Shown here piece after piece: positions 23,313 to 30,750 of a stretch of 40,727 bases of DNA. How positions within the stretch are numbered: position 1 is the stretch's first letter; the number at the start of each line of letters is the position of its first letter. Origin of the DNA: Schlesneria paludicola DSM 18645 (lineage in GTDB: Bacteria; Planctomycetota; Planctomycetia; Planctomycetales; Planctomycetaceae); contig CAMAYU010000031.1 of NCBI GenBank assembly GCA_945862235.1, positions 1-40,727 of the forward strand. Direction: 5' to 3'. The translations under genes and the position numbers were made by a program. The notes below the pieces were generated by a model. The model had not been told where the DNA came from. It did no database searches and was given only the letters and a program-made list of their open reading frames with translations.

Positions 23313-24842
23313 ATGTCGCGAGATTTCCGAGTGCCTCGATGTGTTGCCGGATTGAGTCTGTTCGTCGTGCTGGCATTCCGCGCGGTGGAGACATCTGCCG
23401 CGTCGCCGCCGAACATTGTGTTCCTGTTCACCGACGATCATGCCGCTCATTCGATGAGCTGCTACGGATCGAAGATCAACAAGACGCCGCATCTGGATCG
23501 GATCGCATCCGGCGGGATGAGGTTTGATCGGTGCTACGTCACGAATTCGCTGTGCGGGCCGAGTCGCGCGACGATCCTCACGGGAAAGCACAGCCACGCG
23601 AACGGCTTCCGCCAGAACGGCGACAAGTTTGACGGCAGCCAGGTGACGTTTCCCAAGCTACTGCAACAGGGGGGCTATCAAACGGCCGTCATCGGCAAGT
23701 GGCACTTGGAGACGGATCCCACCGGCTTCGATCACTGGGACATCCTGATTGGGCAAGGTCCGTACTACAACCCGCCGATGATTGCGAACGGCGAGCGAGT
23801 GAAGCGTGAGGGCTACACGACGGAAGTCATCGGCGATCTGGCGATGGAGTGGCTCGACAAGAAACGTGATCCGAACAAGCCGTTCCTGTTGATGTGCCAG
23901 CACAAAGCTCCGCACCGCGAATGGCAGCCGGGACCAAAGTACTTCGATCTCTACAAGGACGAGACGATTCCCGAGCCGCCAACGCTGTTTCTCGATCACG
24001 CGCAGCTCGGTAAGGCCGCGCAGGTGCAGACACTGAGCATCGAGAAGAACATGACCGAACTCGACCTGAAGCTGACTCCGCCGAAGAACCTCACCCCGAC
24101 GCAGGCCGAAGCGTGGCACAAAGCCTACGACTCCGAAAACGCTGCGTTCCTAGCAGCGAATCTCACCGGGAAGGAACTCGTACGCTGGAAGTACCAGCGG
24201 TACATCAAGGACTATTTGCGATGCGTCGCGGCGGTGGATGACCAGGTGGGGCGATTGCTCGACTGGATCGAGAAGTCGGGCCAAGCGGACAACACGATCG
24301 TCGTCTACGCGTCCGATCAGGGCTTCTTTCTCGGCGATCACGGTTGGTTCGACAAACGGTTCATGTACGAACCGTGCTACCGGACACCGTTCCTCGTGAA
24401 GTGGCCGGGCAAGACGAAGCCCGGTTCGGTGAGCAACGATCTGGTCTCAAACCTCGACTTCGCGCAAACGTTTCTCGCCGCAGCGGGAGTACAAGCGGAC
24501 CCGTCGATGCAGGGAGTCAGCCTGCTGCCGCTGCTCGAAGGAAAGAGACCGGCCGACTGGAGGAAGAGCCTTTACTACCACTACTACGAATTCCCCGGTG
24601 CCCACGATGTGCATCGTCACTACGGCGTGAAGACCGCCCGGTACAAGCTGCTCCACTATTATCACCTCGGTGACTGGGAGTTGTTCGATGCCGAGCAGGA
24701 TCCGCTCGACACGAAGAACGTCTACCACGACCCGGCGTATGCCGAAGCTCGCAAAGAACTCGAAACGGAACTGGCACGGCTCCGCAAACACTATCAAGAC
24801 CCCGATGATCCGAAGCCCGAATCGAAGGTGAAGAAGAACTGA
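23313..24842 (+). CDS. Secreted sulfatase, formylglycine type
   Basis: 509 residues with a Sec signal peptide (about 1-29). [12 protein letters not shown] supplies the two metal-binding aspartates (Asp41, Asp42). The sulfatase signature [12 protein letters not shown] carries Cys81, which a formylglycine-generating enzyme would convert to the catalytic residue in C-x-P-S-R. Later blocks include [20 protein letters not shown] and PFLVKWPGK, the usual metal and sulfate ligands. The family removes sulfate esters, often from algal polysaccharides, and is greatly expanded in Planctomycetes. The ATG at 23313 follows a purine-rich AAAAGAGGG sequence. No anti-sigma or SusD-like partner is adjacent, so its substrate is unknown. 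It ends with a charged Lys-rich tail. Confidence 0.95.
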   Translation: MSRDFRVPRCVAGLSLFVVLAFRAVETSAASPPNIVFLFTDDHAAHSMSCYGSKINKTPHLDRIASGGMRFDRCYVTNSLCGPSRATILTGKHSHANGFRQNGDKFDGSQVTFPKLLQQGGYQTAVIGKWHLETDPTGFDHWDILIGQGPYYNPPMIANGERVKREGYTTEVIGDLAMEWLDKKRDPNKPFLLMCQHKAPHREWQPGPKYFDLYKDETIPEPPTLFLDHAQLGKAAQVQTLSIEKNMTELDLKLTPPKNLTPTQAEAWHKAYDSENAAFLAANLTGKELVRWKYQRYIKDYLRCVAAVDDQVGRLLDWIEKSGQADNTIVVYASDQGFFLGDHGWFDKRFMYEPCYRTPFLVKWPGKTKPGSVSNDLVSNLDFAQTFLAAAGVQADPSMQGVSLLPLLEGKRPADWRKSLYYHYYEFPGAHDVHRHYGVKTARYKLLHYYHLGDWELFDAEQDPLDTKNVYHDPAYAEARKELETELARLRKHYQDPDDPKPESKVKKN

Positions 24843-24895
24843 GCGTGAGGGGATCCAACGGATTCTTTCTTGGGCGTAAGCCCTCTTCCGCCTTT

Positions 24896-25125
24896 CTGAG
24901 CGGGGCGGCGTCAGCCCAATGGCACTCACTTTGAGCGGCACGGCGCTAGCCGCCGGTAAACGGAGTTGTGTTTCCAAGCAAAGAACCGGCGGCTAGCGCC
25001 GTGCCGCTCACGGAGTGAATGACAAAGTGAGTGCCATTGGGCGTCAGCCCAATGGCTCCGAATTGATTGATGCGGGGGCTAACGCCCAAAACCAAGAACC
25101 GGGGGGCTGACGCCACCCCGCTCAG
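24896..25125. repeat. Triple nested inverted repeat
   Basis: Three stems lie inside one another. Outer 24896-24917 pairs with 25104-25125 (CTGAGCGGGGCGGCG..., one mismatch in 22). Middle 24914-24932 pairs with 25024-25042 (19 of 19). Inner 24932-24957 pairs with 24985-25010 (26 of 26; TGAGCGGCACGGCGCTAGCC onward). The element fills the gap between the sulfatase and the WecA-like gene. A related outer arm recurs inside the ligase-like gene at 27477-27560. Confidence 0.9.
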
Positions 25126-25169
25126 AATGTCATGAGTTGTCGGGTTCGTGGAATGAGGCATCCTGCTCC

Positions 25170-26267
25170 ATGTGGTTTTTCATTCTCGGTTGTCTGCTTC
25201 CTGCCTTCTGGGTGTCGTTCCTGACGACGGGCCTGATGAGGCTGATCGCGCCGCGAGTCGGCTTGATTGATCGGCCGGCTGCTCGCAAAGTCCATCTCGT
25301 GCCGACGCCGCTCGGTGGCGGGATCGGCATCTGGGCGGGAGTCGTGTTGCCGCTGCTCATCGCACAGATTTTGGTGTTGATCTGGCGCGTGAATCCTCCG
25401 AGTTGGTTGCCGCTCGAATTGCGCGAGCATCTGGCGGGAGCCGCCTTTCGGGCGAAGGAATTGTGGGGCGTGTTGGGAGCGGCGACATTGCTCGCGTTGA
25501 TGGGCTTGATCGACGATCTGCGACCGCTGCCGTGGAAACCGCGACTGGCCATTCAACTGGGAGTCTCGGCGGCGGTCGTGTTGTCCGGCGTGCGCGCGAC
25601 GATCTTTCTGAGCAACCCGTGGGTCGGAATCTTGTTGTCGATCTGTTGGTTCGTGGTTCTCGTGAACTCGTTCAATTTCCTCGACAACATGGACGGTTTA
25701 TCGGGCGGCATCGCGCTCATCGTGAGCATGATCTTCGCCGTGATGATGCTCACCAAACCGGGCGACCCGCGTTGGCTGGTGGGCGGTTTTTTCTTGATCG
25801 TGGCGGGATCGCTGATCGGGTTCCTGTGTCACAACTGGTCCCCAGCCCGCATCTTCATGGGCGATTCAGGGAGTTATTTTCTCGGCTTCAGCATCGCCAG
25901 CATGACTGTTCTTGGAACGTTCTATTCACCGAGCGATCACAACCAACACGTGATCCTCGCGCCGTTCTGCGTACTGGCGGTGCCGCTGTACGACATCTGC
26001 ACCGTCGTGCTGATTCGACTGCGCGAAGGCCGCAGCCCGTTTCAGCCCGACAAGAAACACTTCTCCCACAGATTGGTCGCACTCGGCCTAACGAAGGTGC
26101 AGGCGGTGCTAACCGTTCATCTGGCGACGCTCATCACCGGGCTGCTCGGCCTGACGTTGTATTCGGTATCGAGTTGGAACGCGGCGGCGGTCGTGATCGC
26201 GTGTGTCGGCTGTGTGCTGTTGTTGATCGCGATCTTGGAAGCCGCGCCGCGCAACGGAGCGGCGTAG
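25170..26267 (+). CDS. WecA/MraY-type sugar-1-phosphate transferase
   Basis: 365 residues from ATG 25170; an in-frame TTG 33 bp upstream is possible. About ten membrane helices. Family motifs: RKVHLVPTPLGGGIGIWAG, GLIDDLRPLPWKPRLAIQL (the Asp-Asp pair), NSFNFLDNMDGLSGGIAL (catalytic Asp segment), IFMGDSGSYFLGF, and the cytosolic His-rich loop DKKHFSHRLVALGL. It would transfer a sugar-1-phosphate (GlcNAc in WecA) from UDP-sugar to undecaprenyl phosphate, starting surface polysaccharide synthesis. The window also carries an ABC exporter and a ligase-like protein, both compatible. The sugar cannot be told, and MraY itself is less likely because no peptidoglycan genes are near. Confidence 0.9.
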   Translation: MWFFILGCLLPAFWVSFLTTGLMRLIAPRVGLIDRPAARKVHLVPTPLGGGIGIWAGVVLPLLIAQILVLIWRVNPPSWLPLELREHLAGAAFRAKELWGVLGAATLLALMGLIDDLRPLPWKPRLAIQLGVSAAVVLSGVRATIFLSNPWVGILLSICWFVVLVNSFNFLDNMDGLSGGIALIVSMIFAVMMLTKPGDPRWLVGGFFLIVAGSLIGFLCHNWSPARIFMGDSGSYFLGFSIASMTVLGTFYSPSDHNQHVILAPFCVLAVPLYDICTVVLIRLREGRSPFQPDKKHFSHRLVALGLTKVQAVLTVHLATLITGLLGLTLYSVSSWNAAAVVIACVGCVLLLIAILEAAPRNGAA

Positions 26268-26352
26268 CCCGTCACACCCACCCGCAGCGTGAGCGAGGAC
26301 TCCATCGCACGCGACGCAATCGCCAACGCCGAGCCAAAACCAAGCGGAAGGA

Positions 26353-26597
26353 ATTCAACCACGGATTTCACGGAAGGCACGGATCAGAGATAAGGACCAG
26401 CGAATCACTACTGTCGGGATTATGGTGAGCCGGGTGCAGTAAGGCCCCGGACTCCTCGATGAAGAGTCCGGGGCCTTACTGCACCCGGCTCACCCAAGTC
26501 AAACAAACTCTGACAGATGTTGATTTGTCCGTCCTAAGCAAAACATTTCTATCCTTGCCGCTTTCATCCGCGGCCTGCGTGAAATCCGTGGTTGAAT
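26353..26597. repeat. Outer 19-bp inverted repeat
   Basis: ATTCAACCACGGATTTCAC (26353-26371) and its exact complement at 26579-26597, spacing about 207 bp, enclosing the hairpin at 26424. Confidence 0.85.
26424..26494. repeat. Perfect 31-bp hairpin
   Basis: Arms 26424-26454 and 26464-26494 (GGTGAGCCGGGTGCAGTAAG onward) are exact complements with a 9-base loop. No T-run follows. Such length and perfection argue for recent formation or active maintenance. Confidence 0.9.
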
Positions 26598-26653
26598 CTC
26601 ATCCTCTTCACTCTGCATCAGCATATACGCGGGATAAGAAGTCGTCGTGAACG

Positions 26654-29122
26654 ATGGGTACGAATGAGGACAGCATGGCTCGGTCGGTGACTGCGACTGT
26701 TGATCGAAGTGTGAGCCCGACTTCATTGCGAGGTCGTTTTGCCGCGACATGCGAGCCGTTCCTGAGCGGTCTCGTCGCGATGACGTTCTTCGCGCGGTTC
26801 TATCTCCCCACAGAAGACACCGCGAACGGCGCGACGCTGTGGATCATCGCGATCTGGTTTGTGATCGGGTTGTTCGCGCTGCTCATGGCGTGGCGCGGCC
26901 GAGGTGCGGCGCGGAGATGCGATGGATGTGACGCGGCGGTCTTGCTGCTGATCGGTGGGCAAGTCGCCTCAGCGGTAATGATCGTGGCGACGACGGGCGA
27001 CAAGCGAGCGGCGGTCAACATCGCATGGGAGTGGATCGGTGCCGGGATTGTTTGGTTCGTGCTGCGGTCACGCGTGGGAGGCACGGCATTTCGCGAAACG
27101 TTTGTGCGCGCGTCCGTCATCACCGGATGCATTCTCGCCGGGCTGGGCCTGTGGCAGCATTACGTCTCGCAACCGGCACTCGTCCGCGAGTATGGCCCGT
27201 TATTCGATCGGCTGCGGGAGGCAACGGGAGGCGAAGCGGAGGTCATTCTGCGGCAGTTGGCCAAGTCTGGCGTTCCGACGGAAGGTCCGGCGCTGACGCT
27301 GTTCGAGAAGCGGATACGCGACAGCCGCGAACCGATGGGACTGTTCGGTTTGACTAATACGTTCGGCGGGTGCCTGGCCGTGTGGCTCGTGCTGACTCTG
27401 GCTTCGTTTCGCCTGAGCAACGCCCAGCGCGGCCGCGAGCGGCTGCTTGTACCTCGCGCGGTCGTTGATCCGGCCTCTGAGCGGGGTGGCGTAAGCCCCC
27501 CGGTTGTTTGCAAACGGGCTGACGCCCAAGAACTGGGGGGCTTACGCCACGCCCCTCTGAAATCCCTCACTCTTGGCCGCGCGAAGTACGAAGCCGCCCT
27601 CTTGGTCGTCACGCTGGCATTGATCGCGTGGTGTCTGCTGCTGACGAAAAGTCGCACGGCGCTCGTGGGGACGGCCTGCGGTATCGCCGTCTTGGTAGGA
27701 GGGCAACTGCTGTCGTCACTGCGACGTGGCGACGCGATCACGACTTGGATTCGTCGTGCGGTTGCGGTCCTCGGGATTGGAACCGTGCTGGCGGGGATCG
27801 CGGTCGGTCTGCTGATTCAAACCGGGGGACTCGACATTGAGGTGTTGTCGGAGTCCTTCAAGTCGGCCTCGTACCGGTTGCAGTACTGGCAGGCGACTAC
27901 GCGGCTGGTGGTGGCTCATCCGTGGCTTGGCGTCGGACCCGGAAACTTTCGTCAGCACTACTTGAAATACAAATTGCCCGAGGCCAGCGAGGAGATCGCC
28001 GATCCCCACAACCTCTTCTTCGATGTCGCAGCGACCGGTGGACTGGTGTCACTCGCGGGGTTGGTGATGTTGCTCGTGCTGACGGTCTGTGGACGATTGG
28101 TGCCGGGGCGCGAGCAACCCAACGCCGGTGGCCTCGCGAGTGATTCCGTCTCATCTTGGCCGTACTGGTGTGCCGGTGTTGCACCGTTGTTGGTGTTCTT
28201 CAGTTTGATGGTGTTGAACGGCGAGTGGGACGACAGACTCCTCGTCCTGCCGTGTGTTTGGTTTGGTGTGGTGGGCGTACGGAGTTGGCTGGCAAAGGGC
28301 GAAACCTCCACACCCGACGATGCCGCACGCTGGTCCTTTGCCGCAGCCGTGGTCTTGGTCGTTCACTTGCTCGGCGCGGGCGGCATCTCGATGCCCGCCG
28401 TCTCGCAGTTGCTGCTGTGTTTGATCGCGTTCAGTCTCCCGCCGCTGGCGGTGGAAACAGTCCCGTCCAAAGTCGCACTGCGAACCAACAGGCCGATGTG
28501 TGCGGTCACGTTGATTGGCTGGGCTGTGATGTTGGCAGCGTTTGTCGCGACCGCGCTGGTTCCAGTCACGCGAGGGCAGTCGTGGTTGGCGACTGGCAAC
28601 CGGATGGCCCTTGCTCGCGAAGGCCGATCCGGTGCCGAGGTGGCCTATCGCGCGGCGTGTCTGGCCGACGACTGGTCCTCCACGCCGTGGCATCGTCGAG
28701 CCGAACTGGCTTACGAGCAGGCGGCTCGCGATCGTTTCCAGTCCAACGAATTGTTCGACACCGCCGTAAAGCTGCTGCTCGAAGCGATGGCCCGCGACCC
28801 ACACAATTTTCACGGTCCGAGGACTCTCGGAAACTGGTGGCTGACCCGATGGCAGGTGACTCAAAACGAGGCTGATGCTCGACAAGCGTTTGAGTGGCTG
28901 CGGCGTGCGCTGGACTCGTACCCGACGAACGCCTCGCTGCTTGCCGAATTCAGTCAGGCGGCAGAGGCGGCGGTGCAAATCCACGAAACGGTCACAGCCG
29001 CTCAGAGTGCTTTGAAACAGAACGAACTGAATCGACGCCTCGGACATGTAGACCGTTACTTGGCCGACGACGTTGTCGCCCGATTGCGTCGATTATTAAA
29101 GGAGAGGACTCGTTCACCGTGA
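26654..29122 (+). CDS. O-antigen ligase/polymerase-like membrane protein
   Basis: 822 residues from ATG 26654 (a second ATG at 26675). About twelve hydrophobic helices in residues 30-640. The segment YWQATTRLVVAHPWLGVGPG, followed by NFRQHYLKYKLPEASEEIADPHNLFFDVAATGG (key part DPHNLFFD), is the signature periplasmic loop of the Wzy/WaaL (O-antigen ligase) family, which joins or polymerises undecaprenyl-linked glycans. The C-terminal 180 residues are soluble and TPR-like (YEQAARDRFQSNELFDTAV, WLRRALDSYPTNASLLAEF). A palindromic repeat (27477-27560) is inserted in frame at about residues 275-302. Start is 386 bp after the WecA-like gene, likely an independent transcript. Confidence 0.85.
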   Translation: MGTNEDSMARSVTATVDRSVSPTSLRGRFAATCEPFLSGLVAMTFFARFYLPTEDTANGATLWIIAIWFVIGLFALLMAWRGRGAARRCDGCDAAVLLLIGGQVASAVMIVATTGDKRAAVNIAWEWIGAGIVWFVLRSRVGGTAFRETFVRASVITGCILAGLGLWQHYVSQPALVREYGPLFDRLREATGGEAEVILRQLAKSGVPTEGPALTLFEKRIRDSREPMGLFGLTNTFGGCLAVWLVLTLASFRLSNAQRGRERLLVPRAVVDPASERGGVSPPVVCKRADAQELGGLRHAPLKSLTLGRAKYEAALLVVTLALIAWCLLLTKSRTALVGTACGIAVLVGGQLLSSLRRGDAITTWIRRAVAVLGIGTVLAGIAVGLLIQTGGLDIEVLSESFKSASYRLQYWQATTRLVVAHPWLGVGPGNFRQHYLKYKLPEASEEIADPHNLFFDVAATGGLVSLAGLVMLLVLTVCGRLVPGREQPNAGGLASDSVSSWPYWCAGVAPLLVFFSLMVLNGEWDDRLLVLPCVWFGVVGVRSWLAKGETSTPDDAARWSFAAAVVLVVHLLGAGGISMPAVSQLLLCLIAFSLPPLAVETVPSKVALRTNRPMCAVTLIGWAVMLAAFVATALVPVTRGQSWLATGNRMALAREGRSGAEVAYRAACLADDWSSTPWHRRAELAYEQAARDRFQSNELFDTAVKLLLEAMARDPHNFHGPRTLGNWWLTRWQVTQNEADARQAFEWLRRALDSYPTNASLLAEFSQAAEAAVQIHETVTAAQSALKQNELNRRLGHVDRYLADDVVARLRRLLKERTRSP
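27477..27560. repeat. Palindromic repeat inside the ligase-like gene
   Basis: Left arm 27477-27506 (TCTGAGCGGGGTGGCGTAAG...) pairs with right arm 27531-27560 (...CTTACGCCACGCCCCTCTGA) with a few mismatches. The left arm resembles the outer arm of the intergenic element at 24896. The reading frame stays open across it, adding residues about 275-302 (SERGGVSPPVVCKRA). Confidence 0.85.
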
Positions 29123-29147
29123 ACGTGTGATGACGGATTGTGTGCGG

Positions 29148-29153
29148 TATAAG
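29148..29153 (+). promoter_or_regulatory. Candidate -10 box for the DUF1573 gene
   Basis: TATAAG followed by TCCCGCCG; preceded by GTGTGCGG, resembling GTGTGGC before TATAAT at 5970. It is 178 bp before the ATG, so a palindrome (29181-29240) would lie in the 5' leader. Confidence 0.35.
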
Positions 29154-29180
29154 TCCCGCCGCGAATGCCCTCGCACCAAT

Positions 29181-29240
29181 ACCAACCCGCCGCGTGAGCA
29201 AGGAATGTTGGCGAACTCCTTGCTCACGCGGCGGGTTGGT
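29181..29240. repeat. Perfect 24-bp palindrome, GCGTGAGC family
   Basis: Arms 29181-29204 (ACCAACCCGCCGCGTGAGCA...) and 29217-29240 are exact complements around 12 bp. Related to the copies at 22688 and 23041. Confidence 0.9.
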
Positions 29241-29325
29241 GTGAACGGCATCGACACCAGCCGCTCTAACCCTCCCCGTAAACCCCCGCTGACAATTCCA
29301 CCGCCGACGTACCGAGGACGTGCCG

Positions 29326-30480
29326 ATGAAGCCTGTTGCCGTGATATTGACGATTGCCTTCACCTTTGTGGCCCTCAGTGTCACCGTGTGGTTGGGACGC
29401 TATCAGGGCGTGATCGATCTGCCCCAGCTTTCCGGTGGTCCTCCCACGGAGGCTGTTCCAGGCAGCTTGGAGATCCCGGCCAATGGCCCGTTCGGCAAGG
29501 CCGTCCCCGTGGAGATATCGCACGATTTCGGTGTTCTTACGCTCGGTTCCAAAGGGTCACACGTCTTCGTCATTAAGAACGAAGGGCAGGGGCCGTTGCG
29601 AGTGAAAACAGGCAAGACCTCCTGCATCCAATGCACGGTGGGAGGCGTCTCACGCGAGGATGACATTCTGCCCGGTGAATCGGTCGATGTGACGATCAAA
29701 TGGGAGATCAAGTCCCCCAACGAGAAGTTCCGCCAATGGGCCGAAGTCCACACGACCGATCCGGACAACAAGCGGATCGAACTCTCCATCGAAGGACGGG
29801 TGGATCGACCACTCCGGCTGACTCCCGAGGACGTGTGGGTTGTCGGCGACCTCCTGCCCGACGTACCGACCGTCGTGCGCGGGACGCTGTACTCGTTAAT
29901 CCTCGATGAAGTCACCATCGACAAATTTGAGTGTGTCAACCCGCATGTGTCCGTGACGTGGGAACCGGCCACGCCGGAAACGCTCGCCGAATTGAAAGCC
30001 AAGTCCGGCGTGCAGATCACCGTCAGTGTGGCGGCGAACAGCCCGCTCGGTCCGCTGCGAGAATCGATCACCCTCGTGTCTCCGCATAATGGCGGGACCA
30101 GTATCCAGCTCGGATTGACGGGACAGCGGTCGGGACCGATCGAATTCAAAGGCCCCCGTTGGAACCCCGAAACCAATTTCTTGACACTCGGTGAGTTCCC
30201 CGCGAACAAAGGGATCAAGTCCAAACTCTATTTGTACGTCCGCGACTTGGAAGGCGAACTGGTCGTCGAGTCGATCGAGCAAAAGTACAACGCCGTCAAA
30301 TTCACCTTCCCGCCAACGGGCAAAGTCATCGGCAAATCGAAGTTGTACGAAGTCGAAGTCGAGATTCCGCCCGGTTCGTCGGCCAAACGGCGCGGCGAGG
30401 ATGCCGAACAAATTCGGCTGAAACTCAACCACCCCAATGCGAAAGAGTACCGGTTCTACGTCAGCTATCACTCGCTCTGA
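29326..30480 (+). CDS. DUF1573 domain protein, membrane-anchored
   Basis: 384 residues from ATG 29326 (GAGG ten bases upstream; a GTG six bases earlier is possible). An N-terminal hydrophobic helix (about 5-24) is a signal or anchor. Residues about 65-165 are a DUF1573 immunoglobulin-like domain: ISHDFGVLTLGSKGSHVFVI, KNEGQGPLRVKTGKTSCIQC, DILPGESVDVTIKWE. Two further beta domains of similar size follow to the end. DUF1573 proteins are extracytoplasmic and common in Bacteroidetes and Planctomycetes; their role is unknown. The next gene on the strand, 270 bp on, encodes a tetrahaem lipoprotein, and the pairing of such genes is suggestive of joint function. The cysteine pair in SCIQC may be a metal or disulfide site. 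Confidence 0.85.
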   Translation: MKPVAVILTIAFTFVALSVTVWLGRYQGVIDLPQLSGGPPTEAVPGSLEIPANGPFGKAVPVEISHDFGVLTLGSKGSHVFVIKNEGQGPLRVKTGKTSCIQCTVGGVSREDDILPGESVDVTIKWEIKSPNEKFRQWAEVHTTDPDNKRIELSIEGRVDRPLRLTPEDVWVVGDLLPDVPTVVRGTLYSLILDEVTIDKFECVNPHVSVTWEPATPETLAELKAKSGVQITVSVAANSPLGPLRESITLVSPHNGGTSIQLGLTGQRSGPIEFKGPRWNPETNFLTLGEFPANKGIKSKLYLYVRDLEGELVVESIEQKYNAVKFTFPPTGKVIGKSKLYEVEVEIPPGSSAKRRGEDAEQIRLKLNHPNAKEYRFYVSYHSL

Positions 30481-30572
30481 GAGTCGCCCACAGCACCTGA
30501 CTCGGGCTTGACGGTCGGTTGCCACACTCGTTAGCAAGTCTTCTCGCTTAGCAGCCCGTTGAAAAGCAGTGG

Positions 30573-30633
30573 GACGGACGCCCTCGTCCGTCCGTTTTCA
30601 ACGGAAGTTCGCTCGGACGAGGGCGTCCAAGCT
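30573..30633. repeat. Inverted repeat before the cytochrome gene
   Basis: GGACGCCCTCGTCCG (30576-30590) and CGGACGAGGGCGTCC (30614-30628) are perfect complements. Because the frame is open through it, it can mislead start calling for the next gene. Confidence 0.85.
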
Positions 30634-30750
30634 ACGTTTTTTCGAGGGCTGCTCAGTGGATCACCAGCCCTGCTTATGCTGCGGGTTGGTGTCAGAGGCA
30701 CTTCGACAGGGATGTTCATTCACACGAGTCCGGTTCCAGGAAGGATCGAC

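Larger units (their letters stand above)
26268..26653. other. Gap filled by nested inverted repeats
   Basis: 386 bp between the WecA-like and the ligase-like genes. It begins with a half copy of the GCGTGAGCGAGGA element (about 26285-26300), then holds an outer inverted repeat (26353-26371 with 26579-26597) around a long perfect hairpin (26424-26494). No gene seen. Confidence 0.6.

Noticed and set aside
30559-30750. Earlier in-frame start for the tetrahaem protein
   Set aside because: It would place a repeat-encoded peptide before the lipoprotein signal; the ATG at 30751 has a good ribosome site and gives a normal lipobox position.
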